The notes beneath the pieces were generated by a model, which ran no database searches, had not been told where the DNA came from, and saw only the letters and a program-made list of their open reading frames with translations. This document shows, piece after piece, positions 31,568 through 39,790 of a DNA stretch of 64,000 nt (the first letter of the stretch is position 1; the number at the start of each line of letters is the position of its first letter). Origin of the DNA: Palsa-461 sp963768185. GTDB lineage: Bacteria > Actinomycetota > Acidimicrobiia > Acidimicrobiales > RAAP-2. The position numbers were made by a program, and so were the translations under genes. The DNA lies in NCBI GenBank assembly GCA_963768185.1, contig CAVYGS010000001.1:62001-126000 (forward strand), given 5' to 3'.

Positions 31568-32350
31568 CTACGCGCCGAGGGCGTGCGCGCCCCCGTCGAC
31601 GTGGAGGATCTCGCCGGTCGTGGCCGGGAACCAGTCCGAGAAGAGCGCGACACAGGCCTTGGCCACCGGCTCGCTGTCGTTCACGTCCCAGCCGAGGGGG
31701 GCCCGGGTCTTCCAGGTGTCCTCGAAGGTCCCGAAGCCCGGGATCGACTTGGCGGCCATCGTGCGGATGGGCCCGGCGGCCACCAGGTTCACCCGGATCC
31801 CCTTGGGCCCGAGGTCGCGGGCGAGATAGCGGGTCAGCGACTCGAGCGCGGCTTTGGCCACGCCCATCCAGTCGTAGACGGGCCAGGCCACCGTGGCGTC
31901 GAAGTCGAGGCCGACCACCGAGGCGCCCCCGCTGCGCCCGGCCGCCTCGAGCAGCGGGCCGAAGTGCTCCGCGAGGGCCTTCAGCGAGTACGCCGAGATG
32001 TTGAGCGCGGTCGAGACCTCGTCCCATCCGGCGCCGAACATCCCATTGCCGAGCGTCTCGGGGGGCGCGTAAGCGATGGCGTGCAGCAGGCCGTCGAGAC
32101 GGTCCCAGCGCTCGGCGAGCTTGGCCGAGGCGGCTTGGAGCTGTTCGGGCACGGTCACGTCGATCTCGAGGACCTCGGGGGTCACCGGCAGCTTGCGTGC
32201 GACGCGCTCGGTGATCCGCAGCGCCCGTCCCGCGCCCGACAGCACGACCTCCGCGCCCTCTTGGATCGCGAGCCGGGCCACCCCGAAGGCCAGCGACTCC
32301 TCCGTGAGGACCCCGGTCACGAGGATCCGCTTGCCGTCGAGGATTCCCAC
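31568..32350 (-). CDS. inhA: Enoyl-ACP reductase, InhA/FabI type
   Basis: A 260-residue short-chain-dehydrogenase-fold enzyme reducing enoyl-ACP with NADH in fatty acid elongation. The N-terminal ILDGKRILVTGVLTEESLAFGVARLA is typical of FabI/InhA (variant glycine motif). The catalytic Tyr-Lys pair lies in YDWMGVAKAALESLTRYLARDL, and the substrate loop is AAGPIRTMAAKSIPGF. It resembles mycobacterial InhA more than enteric FabI in sequence style. I chose the GTG seven bases after a TAGCGT box (leaderless). It converges with the upstream glycosyltransferase. Confidence 0.88.
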   Translation of the reverse strand: MGILDGKRILVTGVLTEESLAFGVARLAIQEGAEVVLSGAGRALRITERVARKLPVTPEVLEIDVTVPEQLQAASAKLAERWDRLDGLLHAIAYAPPETLGNGMFGAGWDEVSTALNISAYSLKALAEHFGPLLEAAGRSGGASVVGLDFDATVAWPVYDWMGVAKAALESLTRYLARDLGPKGIRVNLVAAGPIRTMAAKSIPGFGTFEDTWKTRAPLGWDVNDSEPVAKACVALFSDWFPATTGEILHVDGGAHALGA

Positions 32351-32357
32351 CGACGCC

Positions 32358-32363
32358 ACGCTA
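32358..32363 (-). promoter_or_regulatory. -10 box, inhA-like gene (leaderless)
   Basis: Minus-strand TAGCGT lies seven bases before the GTG start at 32350. Confidence 0.45.
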
Positions 32364-32444
32364 GTTCGGCCTCGGGTTTGGGCTCCGGGCCCGTCCACGC
32401 TTCGGGGCGCGGGCCGCTCCGCCCGTGACTCCCTGTGACAGGGT

Positions 32445-33101
32445 ATGGCCATGCACGTCGGCATCCTCGGGGGCACCGGTCCGGCCGGTCGCGGGCTCGG
32501 GTGTCGCATGGCGGCGGCTGGGCTCGAGGTCACGCTCGGCTCACGCGACAAGGCGCGCGCCGAGGGCGTGGCCGCCGAGCTGCTCGCCGCCTGGCCCGGC
32601 CGCGAGCTCAAGGTGAGCGGGGACGAGAACGCCGGCGCGGCGGAGGCCGAGGTGATCGTCCTCGCCACCCCGTGGGAGGCGGCGCTCGGCACCGTGCAAC
32701 CGTTGCGCGAGCGGCTGGCGGGCAAGGTCGTGGTCTCGATGGTCTCCGCGCTCATTCGGGTCGGCCAGGGCATCCAGGCGGTCCAGCTCGCGCGGGGCTC
32801 GTTCGCCGGCACCCTGCAGGCCGCGCTGCCTGACTCCAAGATCGCCGGCGCCTTCCATCACCTGCCGGCCGAGGACCTGGCCAACCTGGACGAGGGGCTC
32901 ATGGCCGACGTGCTCGTGTGCGCCGACGACGCCGGGGCAAGGGAGACGACGATGGCCCTCGTCGAGTCCATGGAGGGCCTGCGGCCGCTGGACGCTGGCC
33001 GTCTCACTCAGGCCCAGGCCATCGAGGCGTTCACTGCGGTCTGCATCGCGGTGAACATCCGCTACAAGGCGCGCACCTACGTGCGAATGGGCGGCGTGTG
33101 A
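32445..33101 (+). CDS. npdG: NADPH-dependent F420 reductase
   Basis: About 218 residues with an N-terminal dinucleotide-binding loop HVGILGGTGPAGRGLGCRMA, then LGSRDKARA (NADP specificity), VIVLATPWEAA, KIAGAFHHLPAEDL and the C-terminal helix AVCIAVNIRYKARTYVRMGG. It exchanges hydride between NADP(H) and coenzyme F420, supplying F420H2 to Ddn-like enzymes or recycling NADPH. Two ATGs six bases apart are possible starts. mshC follows eight bases after the stop, so the genes are probably co-transcribed. Confidence 0.88.
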   Translation: MAMHVGILGGTGPAGRGLGCRMAAAGLEVTLGSRDKARAEGVAAELLAAWPGRELKVSGDENAGAAEAEVIVLATPWEAALGTVQPLRERLAGKVVVSMVSALIRVGQGIQAVQLARGSFAGTLQAALPDSKIAGAFHHLPAEDLANLDEGLMADVLVCADDAGARETTMALVESMEGLRPLDAGRLTQAQAIEAFTAVCIAVNIRYKARTYVRMGGV

Positions 33102-33108
33102 GTTGACG

Positions 33109-34227
33109 ATGCGGCTGTTCGACACGGCTCGCGGGGAAGTCGTGGAGTTCATCCCCCAAGAGATCGTCACCATCTACAGCTGCGGCATCACGCCCTACGA
33201 CGCGGCCCACCTCGGCCACGCGGCGGTCTATCTCACCTTCGACCTGCTCCAGCGGCGGCTGCGCGACATGGGACACGAGACCCGCTGCGTGCGCAACGTC
33301 ACCGACGTCGACGACGACCTCTTGCGAAAGGCGCGCGAGCTCGGTGTGCACTACCTGGATCTTGCGGCCGAGGAGATGGCCCGCTTCGACTCCGACATGG
33401 GGGCGCTCAACCTGTTGCCGGTGTACTCGGAGCCCCGGGCCACCTCGGCGATCCCCGAGATCCTCTCGCTGATCGGTGCGGTGCTCGAGTCCGGGCACGC
33501 GTACGAGTCGGGGGGCGCGGTGTACTTCGACGTCTCGACGTTCGGGCGTTTCGGCGCGCTGAGCGGGTTCGACCGGGACACCATGCTCCGCCTGGCCGCC
33601 GAGCACGGGGGCAACCCCGGCGACCCCAACAAGCGCAACCCGCTCGACTTCGTGCTCTGGCAGCCCTCCCTTCCCGACGAGCCGGCCTGGGAGTCGCGCT
33701 GGGGCCCGGGGCGCCCCGGTTGGCACATCGAGTGCTCGGCGCTCGTGCGCCGCGAGCTGGGTGACACCATCGACCTCCACGGTGGCGGTCGGGACCTGAT
33801 CTTCCCGCACCACGAGTGCGAGGTCGCGCAGGCCGAATCGGTCACCGGCCAGCTCTTCGCCCGCCATTGGCTGCACGTCGGGCTGGTCGGCCTCGACGGC
33901 ACCAAGATGTCCAAGTCGCTGGGCAACCTCGTCTTCGTGGGGGACCTGCTGAAGGAGTACGAGCCGATGGCGGTGCGGCTCGCGCTGCTCTCCCACCACT
34001 ACCGGGGGGACTGGGAGTGGCACAGCTCGGACATGGACGTGGCGGCGGCCCGCCTCGAACGTTGGCGCTCGGTCGAGGGGACCGAGGACCACGAGTCGCT
34101 GGAGGCGGTGCGGCGCTCCCTCGACGAGGACCTCGACGCGCCGGGCGCGCTCGAATCGCTCGACGCGCTCGTCGCGCTCGACCGCCCGGTCGCGGCCGGC
34201 GCCGCGCTGCTCGGGGTCGCGCTCTGA
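33109..34227 (+). CDS. mshC: Cysteine:GlcN-Ins ligase, mycothiol biosynthesis
   Basis: A 372-residue class I synthetase-like enzyme that joins cysteine to glucosaminyl-inositol in mycothiol synthesis. It has YSCGITPYDAAHLGHAAVYLTFDLL (zinc Cys and HIGH-like motif), GWHIECSALVRRELGDTIDLHGGGRDLIFPHHECE and the KMSKS loop GTKMSKSLGN. It lacks the long C-terminal tRNA-binding domain of CysRS, which distinguishes MshC, and the ITPYD signature favours MshC. A TTG two codons upstream could also initiate. Mycothiol supply fits the isomerase of the homogentisate cluster. Confidence 0.85.
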   Translation: MRLFDTARGEVVEFIPQEIVTIYSCGITPYDAAHLGHAAVYLTFDLLQRRLRDMGHETRCVRNVTDVDDDLLRKARELGVHYLDLAAEEMARFDSDMGALNLLPVYSEPRATSAIPEILSLIGAVLESGHAYESGGAVYFDVSTFGRFGALSGFDRDTMLRLAAEHGGNPGDPNKRNPLDFVLWQPSLPDEPAWESRWGPGRPGWHIECSALVRRELGDTIDLHGGGRDLIFPHHECEVAQAESVTGQLFARHWLHVGLVGLDGTKMSKSLGNLVFVGDLLKEYEPMAVRLALLSHHYRGDWEWHSSDMDVAAARLERWRSVEGTEDHESLEAVRRSLDEDLDAPGALESLDALVALDRPVAAGAALLGVAL

Positions 34228-34291
34228 GTCGGCCCGGGCGCCATCGCGGCTGCTCTGGCCGCGGCTCAGTTGTGCAGCGGTGTTCTGCCGA

Positions 34292-34948
34292 CTAGCCCTT
34301 GATGGCCACAATGGTCCCGACAACGGCGACGACGAGCGGCAGGCCAATGGCGACAGTCCAAGCCATCCACTTCACGCTCGTCTTCAGCGACCCAACGTCT
34401 GCCGCAAGGGTCGAGAGCGACTTGACCATCCCCCCGAGGGTCGGGCTGTCCGGATCGGCGGTGCCCTCGAGGTCTTTGGCGGACAAGGAAGACTGACCCT
34501 GACGTGATCCCGCATAGGGAGATTCGACCGGGTTGTCCAGCTTGAAGTACTGCGTGGTCAGGAACGGCCCTTCGTACCCAAGCGTGATTCGTCGAGGCGC
34601 GAGGTTGATAACTCTGACGATCAGGTGCCCGTCGAACCCCGGGTCGATCTGCGGGCCCGATAACAGCGTGAGGCCCTGTCGCGCGTACGTCGACGACAGC
34701 CCGAGTTGACCGGCAATCTGTGGCCCGCAGCGCACTCGCTCTCGGGTGATCACGACCGCGAACTCGCCTGGGTCAATGATGACCAAACCCTTGTTCTTGA
34801 CGTCGATCTTCCCGTCGGAGCTGCTCACATACGCTTCGTGCCCGACCCGCATGTCGTAGCTGGCGGGCTGCAGCGAACCGGCCGCGAGGGGTTCAACCTC
34901 CATGAGCCCATCTGCCATGACACTTCGGATATCAACGTGCGCGAGCAC
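34292..34948 (-). CDS. Membrane-anchored dCTP-deaminase-fold protein lacking the catalytic Glu
   Basis: A 218-residue protein. Residues 1-140 match the dCTP deaminase/dUTPase trimer fold (GSLQPASYDMRVG, SSTYARQG with the conserved Ser/Arg, QIDPGFDGHLIVRVIN, LTTQYFKLD). The position that carries the catalytic Glu in Dcd (VLEFYN in Escherichia coli) is Arg112 here, so deamination is unlikely. Residues 172-193 look like a short coiled coil, and residues 194-216 form one transmembrane helix at the extreme C-terminus. A nucleotide-sensing or scaffold role is possible but unproven. The GTG start lies six bases after a TAGAGT box. Confidence 0.75.
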   Translation of the reverse strand: MLAHVDIRSVMADGLMEVEPLAAGSLQPASYDMRVGHEAYVSSSDGKIDVKNKGLVIIDPGEFAVVITRERVRCGPQIAGQLGLSSTYARQGLTLLSGPQIDPGFDGHLIVRVINLAPRRITLGYEGPFLTTQYFKLDNPVESPYAGSRQGQSSLSAKDLEGTADPDSPTLGGMVKSLSTLAADVGSLKTSVKWMAWTVAIGLPLVVAVVGTIVAIKG

Positions 34949-35184
34949 AGCCCGACTCTACCTGGGGGTTGTTTTTCCCCCGTGGTCTTCCGCCCATATC
35001 GCTTGGTCGGGGTCTGACCGACCGCCGTGACTCACCCGGCCGCCCGCGCGGAGAATCGGCGGCGGTCGCTGGCATCGTGGTCTTTGGGTGGCGGTTCAGC
35101 TCAGAGCGCGGACCTCGGAATCCAGATTTGAACTGCGCCACTACCGGTCTTCGAGGCACCGTCGGTCGGACGGTAGCGTGGCGC
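34949..35184. other. Divergent intergenic region before thrS
   Basis: Holds the minus-strand -10 box TAGAGT (34955-34960) for the deaminase-fold gene, a GGGGG/CCCCC hairpin with a T-rich loop (about 34964-34981), and the thrS -10 box. I see no T-box antiterminator and no complete tRNA. Confidence 0.5.
35174..35179 (+). promoter_or_regulatory. -10 box, thrS (leaderless)
   Basis: TAGCGT lies five bases before the ATG. TTCGAG at 35150-35155 is a weak -35 candidate with 18-base spacing. Confidence 0.5.
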
Positions 35185-37196
35185 ATGGCAGGCGACATCT
35201 CGATCCGGCTCCCCGACGGCTCAGAAAAGGAGCTGTCTCAGGGCACGACCGCCGGGCAGCTCGCCCACTCGATCGGGAGCGGCCTGGCGAAGGCGGCGGT
35301 CGCCGCCGTCGTGAACGGAGCGGAGGTTGACCTCGCCTCGGTGCTGTCCGAGGGCGCCGAGGTGGCAATCGTCACCGACCAGACCCCAGCCGGGCGCGAC
35401 GTCCTCCGGCACTCCACGGCCCATGTCTTGGCTCAGGCCGTGCTTCGCCTGTGGCCGGGGGCGCACTACGCGATCGGTCCGGCGATCGAAGACGGCTTCT
35501 ACTACGACTTCGAGCTCCCGGGCGGTGCGCACTTCAGTGACGAGGACCTCGAACGCGTCGACGCCACCATGCGCGAGATCGTCCGCGAGGACCAGCCGTT
35601 CCGCCGGAGCGAGCACGCGATCGACGAGGCGCTCGGGATCTTCCGGGACCAGCCGTTCAAGCGCGAGATCATCGAGGCGGTCCGCGACGGCGCCGACGAG
35701 CACGACGCGGCGGCCCAGGACGACGGCGCGCTCGCGGCGATCTCGACCTATGCCAACGGAGAGGACTTCGTCGACCTGTGCCGGGGTCCCCACGTGCCTT
35801 CGACCGGAAGGCTCGGTCACTTCAAGCTGACCCGCGTCGCGGGCGCCTACTGGCGCGGCGACGACAAGCGCCCGCAGCTCCAACGCATCTACGGCACGGC
35901 CTGGGAGTCGAAGAAGGCGCTCGCCGACTACCTCCACCGGCTGGAAGAGGCGGAGCGCCGCGACCACCGCAAGCTTGGGGCGGAGCTCGACCTGTTCTCG
36001 TTCCCCGAGGAGATCGGATCCGGCCTTCCGGTGTTCCACCCCAAGGGCGGGACCATTCGTCGCCTGATGGAGGACTACTCGCGTCAGCGCCACGTCGAGG
36101 GCGGCTACCTCTTCGTCAACACCCCGCACATCACCAAGGGCGAGCTGTTTGAGGAGTCGGGCCACCTGGTGTCCTTCGCGGACGGGATGTACCCCCCGAT
36201 GGAGCTCGACGGCGGGCATCTCTACTACCTGAAGCCGATGAACTGCCCGTTCCACATCCTCATCTACCGGGCGAGGCAGCGCTCCTACCGGGAGCTGCCC
36301 ATGCGGCTCTTCGAATTCGGAACGGTGTACCGCTACGAGCTCTCCGGCGTGGTCCACGGGCTGACGCGGTGCGCGGGCTCACGATGGACGACGCGCACAT
36401 CTTCTGCGCCCCCGAACAGTTGGCGGCCGAGATCGACTCCCTGCTGACCTTCGTGCTGGCGCTGCTCCGTGACTTCGGCATGAACGACTTCTATCTCGAG
36501 CTGTCCACCAAGCCCGAGGAGAAGGCGCTCGGGACCGACGAGGAGTGGGCGATCGCGACCGAGGCGCTGCGGGTGGCCGGCGACGCGGCGGGGCTCGAGC
36601 TGGTGCTCGACCCGGGCGGCGGCGCCTTCTACGGGCCCAAGATCTCGGTCCAGGCGCGCGACGCGATCGGACGCACCTGGCAGGTGTCGACCATCCAGCT
36701 GGACTTCCAGCTCCCGCAGCGCTTCGGTCTGGAGTACGTGGGGTCGGACAACGCCCGGCACCGGCCCGTCATGCTGCACCGGGCGCTCTTCGGTTCCGTC
36801 GAGCGGTTCCTCGGCATTCTCCTCGAGCACTACGCGGGGGCGTTGCCGACCTGGCTCATGCCCGAGCAGGTGCGGGTGCTGCCGGTGAAGGCGGACAACC
36901 ATCCCTACGCCGAAGCCGTGCTCGAGCGGCTGGTCGCGGCCGGCCTGCGCGCCACGATCGAGTCGGCCGACTCCGGCGTGCCGCCCCGTGTGGCGAGGGC
37001 CAAGGTCCAGAAGATCCCCTACATCGTGGTGGTGGGCGACCGGGACGTCGACGCCGGCACGGTGGGGGTGAACCGTCGGGGCGCCGAGCGCGACGAGCGC
37101 GGGGTCGACCTCGACGCGTTCGTCGACGAGGTGACCCGCGAGGTCGCGGCGCGCTCGCCGGGACCCCAACCCGCGGCGGCCGACGCGGGGACGTGA
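35185..37196 (+). pseudogene. thrS: Threonyl-tRNA synthetase, single frameshift
   Basis: Class II synthetase charging tRNA-Thr. It has an N-terminal TGS domain (residues 1-65), an editing domain with HSTAHVLAQAV and YYDFELPGG, a catalytic core with KPMNCPFHILIYR and FGTVYRYELSGVVHGLTR, then in another frame MDDAHIFCAPEQ, LVLDPGGGAFYGPKI and the anticodon-binding domain (VKADNHPYAEAV, KVQKIPYIVVVGDRDV). One base is missing in the CGGTGCGCGG stretch near 36371, where VRGLTMDDAHIF should follow GLTR. All other residues are normal, and about 670 residues fit the family. The gene is essential, so I treat this as probable sequence error. The HIT gene overlaps its end. Confidence 0.9.
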
Positions 37197-37720
37197 GCGG
37201 ACTCGAACAGCTGTGGGCGGGCTGGCGCCACGAGTACGTGGTGTCGGCGACAGAAGCGGAGCGGCGGGGCGAGGACGACGGCTGTGTCTTCTGTGCGATC
37301 GCGGCGAGCGGGCCGCCGAGCTCGGACAATGGCGTCGTGTACCGCGGCGCGACCTGCTTCGCCGTTCTCAACGCCTACCCCTACGCGAGCGGGCACCTGT
37401 TGGTGCTGCCGATCCGCCACGTGGAGGACCCCGAGGAGCTGACCGGGGACGAGTCCGATCAGCTGTGGGTGACGACGCGCGACGCGATGCGGGCGCTGCG
37501 AGCCGCTTATCAACCTGAGGGGATCAACATCGGTGCGAACCTGGGCCGGGCCGCCGGGGCGGGGATCCCGCGCCACCTCCATCTCCACGTCGTGCCGCGC
37601 TGGTCGGGCGATACCAACTTCATGACGTCGGTGGCGGGGGTGCGGGTGTTGCCCGAGTCGCTCACGGTCGCCTGGGAGAAGCTCCACGCCGCGTGGCCCG
37701 AGCGCCCGACCAACCTCTGA
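37193..37720 (+). CDS. HIT-family nucleotide hydrolase (AP4A phosphorylase-like)
   Basis: A 175-residue histidine-triad protein with the zinc-type CVFC pair near residue 31, LNAYPYASGHLLVLPIRHVED and the triad HLHLHVVPRW. It probably cleaves dinucleoside polyphosphates or nucleotidyl-protein adducts. Position directly after thrS with a 4-base overlap (GTG start) is conserved in actinobacteria, where pgsA usually follows. Here pgsA is displaced by 4.3 kb. Confidence 0.9.
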   Translation: MSGLEQLWAGWRHEYVVSATEAERRGEDDGCVFCAIAASGPPSSDNGVVYRGATCFAVLNAYPYASGHLLVLPIRHVEDPEELTGDESDQLWVTTRDAMRALRAAYQPEGINIGANLGRAAGAGIPRHLHLHVVPRWSGDTNFMTSVAGVRVLPESLTVAWEKLHAAWPERPTNL

Positions 37721-37756
37721 CACCGCGTCGCCCAACCGCCGGGAGAGACGGAACGA

Positions 37757-38782
37757 TCAGGCGCCCGAAGCGTCCGGTGATTCCAGAAGAGCTTGCTGAA
37801 AGCCCGGCGGCACCGAGGGGGCCGTGCGGGTTTCCCTGACCGGGGAGGGAATCACCGGCTCGGTCGCGCCCGAGCCGGTCACCGCCGGGACAGGCACCGG
37901 TGATGGTTGATGCCGTCTGGCCCAGCCGAGCGCGAAGGCGCCACAAGCGATCAGGATCAGCCCCGGTCCAAAGCTGTATCCGAGCAAATTGGCCAGAGTG
38001 CGAAACGGCGTGGCCGGCACCAGGTAAGAGGACGAACCGAGGGTGAGGACCCACGCCCAAGGACCGACGACGAACCATGCGCCCGCCGTCAGGGCCAGCA
38101 CACCGCCAAGACCAAGTCCGAGGCGGCGCGTTCGCTGCGGAGATCGTGGAGCTCCCAAGAAGAGGAGAGCGCCCGCAAGGATGCCGGCGATCGCCGGCGA
38201 GAGGGCGAGGATGGCGTGGGCGAGGTTCCAGTGCCAAGCCCCACTGCCATCGGCGCTGTAGCCGAACGTCGGCCCGAGATACGGAACGATCCCACCCCAC
38301 GCCGAGATCACCACCGCGATCAGGCTGACAATGATCAGCGTCGATCGGGTCCCCCCCGACCGTTGTGCACCCGCTTGGGTGCGATTGGACAGCAGGTCTC
38401 CGACGAGATCATCAACCAACCTGTCGAAGTTGTGCTTGACCGCCTCCGAGATCGCCGGGCTTGCATCCGGTTGGTCGGCGGCAAACTTGTGCGAGCTTCG
38501 CTGGCAGGCGTTGGCGAGCCTTCGGAGCTCGGTGATCTGGTGGTCTGAGATGTGTGCCGCCTTGAGGCCGATGGCCAGATGCGCCAGAGCGACGTCCAGG
38601 TCCACCGGGTCTCGGGGTGGATAAAGCAGTTGAGTCAGATCGGCGAGCTGGCCGACGGTGGCCTCGCGTTGGCGTCGACGTGCCGCAGACTCGGTCAAGC
38701 GAGACCCAAGAAGGGTTCCGCCGGCCCCGGCAACCAGCGTTCCCGCCACCCCAATCCAAGCTGCGTATTCCGCGGAGTCCAT
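37757..38782 (-). CDS. Uncharacterised polytopic membrane protein
   Basis: About 341 residues. An N-terminal hydrophobic segment (residues 9-27) precedes a soluble, mostly helical region of about 110 residues (LADLTQLLYPPRDP... to DLVGDLLSNRTQ). Four hydrophobic segments follow (about residues 145-165, 180-205, 215-240 and 255-280), then a Pro/Thr/Val-rich tail. I recognise no family with a known role. The chosen ATG (MDSAEYAAW) is the first before the hydrophobic segment, and upstream sequence is not protein-like. It lies on the minus strand inside a core region otherwise conserved, so it may be a lineage-specific insertion. Confidence 0.65.
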   Translation of the reverse strand: MDSAEYAAWIGVAGTLVAGAGGTLLGSRLTESAARRRQREATVGQLADLTQLLYPPRDPVDLDVALAHLAIGLKAAHISDHQITELRRLANACQRSSHKFAADQPDASPAISEAVKHNFDRLVDDLVGDLLSNRTQAGAQRSGGTRSTLIIVSLIAVVISAWGGIVPYLGPTFGYSADGSGAWHWNLAHAILALSPAIAGILAGALLFLGAPRSPQRTRRLGLGLGGVLALTAGAWFVVGPWAWVLTLGSSSYLVPATPFRTLANLLGYSFGPGLILIACGAFALGWARRHQPSPVPVPAVTGSGATEPVIPSPVRETRTAPSVPPGFQQALLESPDASGA

Positions 38783-38968
38783 TCTTATGCGGCTAACGAC
38801 TCGTGGACTCTTGTCGAGGACCTTCGAGCTTCTTCCACGACGCCACTGGATGAGGGAACGCGGGCTGCGTCTGAAGCTGGGAGAACCGCTGCCGAGACAC
38901 GCCAAGCGTTTCTCCTGCTGCCAGGGAAGCAGCGCGAGACAGCACACGCCGTCGTGCACGCTGACCGG

Positions 38969-39745
38969 TCACCGGTAGTCCCGGTCGGCGATCGCGAAGA
39001 GGTCGGTGGTGGCGGGGCGGATGAGATCGGCCGCGACCCGAGGATCATCCGAGAGATCCAGGCCACGCACGATCACCACGGGCCGCCCCTCGTCGGCCTC
39101 TCCGGCAAGCAGGATGGCCGCCGACGCGACCAGGTCGGCCAACGGGACGACCGATGCGCCCGTGAGCGGGCGCCCAAAGAGGTCGGGTTGACCCTCTAGG
39201 TGGCGCACCGAGCACAAGCCGGCCGCCCCGAGCGCCACGCCCGTGTTGCCGATCCGAAACGGCCTCCCATGCGAGTCGCTGATGACGACCCCCACTTCGG
39301 CACCGGCCAGTTGGCCAAAGCGCGCCCGGAGCGCCTCGGCGCTCTCGTCCGGGTCCTCGGGGAGTAGCAGGGCGCGCTCCTCGTCGCCCAGGTTCGATCG
39401 GTCGACCCCCGCCATGCCCGACACCCAGCCCATGCGGTGTCGCACGAGCAGGTTGCCGGGACGGGCCCGGATGACATCGCTGCTCTGCGAGAGGACCAGC
39501 TCGACGAGCCGTGGATCCTTCTCGGTCAGCCGCGCGAGGCGGACCGCCCGCTCGGACGGCGCGATCGACGCGAGTTCGACCACCCGGCCTTCGGCCTTGG
39601 ACACCGCCTTGGCGGTGACGACGACGATGTCGAGGTCACGGAGCGCCTCGCCCTGGTGCGCCAGCGCGTCGACCACGAGGGCGGCCAGGTCGTCACCGCG
39701 CTCGAACACCGGCAGGCCTTCGGGCGCGATCAACTCGACGCGCAT
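38969..39745 (-). CDS. cofE: Coenzyme F420-0:L-glutamate ligase
   Basis: A 258-residue CofE-family protein, which adds glutamate residues to F420-0 using GTP. Recognisable motifs are DLDIVVVTAKAVSKAEGRVVEL, VIRARPGNLLVRHRMGWVSGMAGVDRSN, GVVISDSHGRPFRIGNTGVALGAAG and the metal-site region VPLADLVASAA. It is the stand-alone form, without the nitroreductase-like C-terminal domain of mycobacterial FbiB. No cofD is nearby in the window. It is followed 45 bases on by the EF-G-like gene on the same strand. Confidence 0.9.
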   Translation of the reverse strand: MRVELIAPEGLPVFERGDDLAALVVDALAHQGEALRDLDIVVVTAKAVSKAEGRVVELASIAPSERAVRLARLTEKDPRLVELVLSQSSDVIRARPGNLLVRHRMGWVSGMAGVDRSNLGDEERALLLPEDPDESAEALRARFGQLAGAEVGVVISDSHGRPFRIGNTGVALGAAGLCSVRHLEGQPDLFGRPLTGASVVPLADLVASAAILLAGEADEGRPVVIVRGLDLSDDPRVAADLIRPATTDLFAIADRDYR

Positions 39746-39790
39746 CGCGCCCTCCTTCGGCGGCGGCCGGTCGGGCGCGCTGCCCCGTGG

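Noticed and set aside
34964..34981. GGGGG/CCCCC hairpin as a terminator
   Set aside because: It lies between two divergent promoters, not after a gene, and has no T-tract following the stem.
35110..35140. tRNA-like T-loop (GTTCAAATC on the minus strand), possible tRNA fragment or attachment site
   Set aside because: No pairing T-stem, anticodon arm or acceptor stem could be built around it; probably chance.
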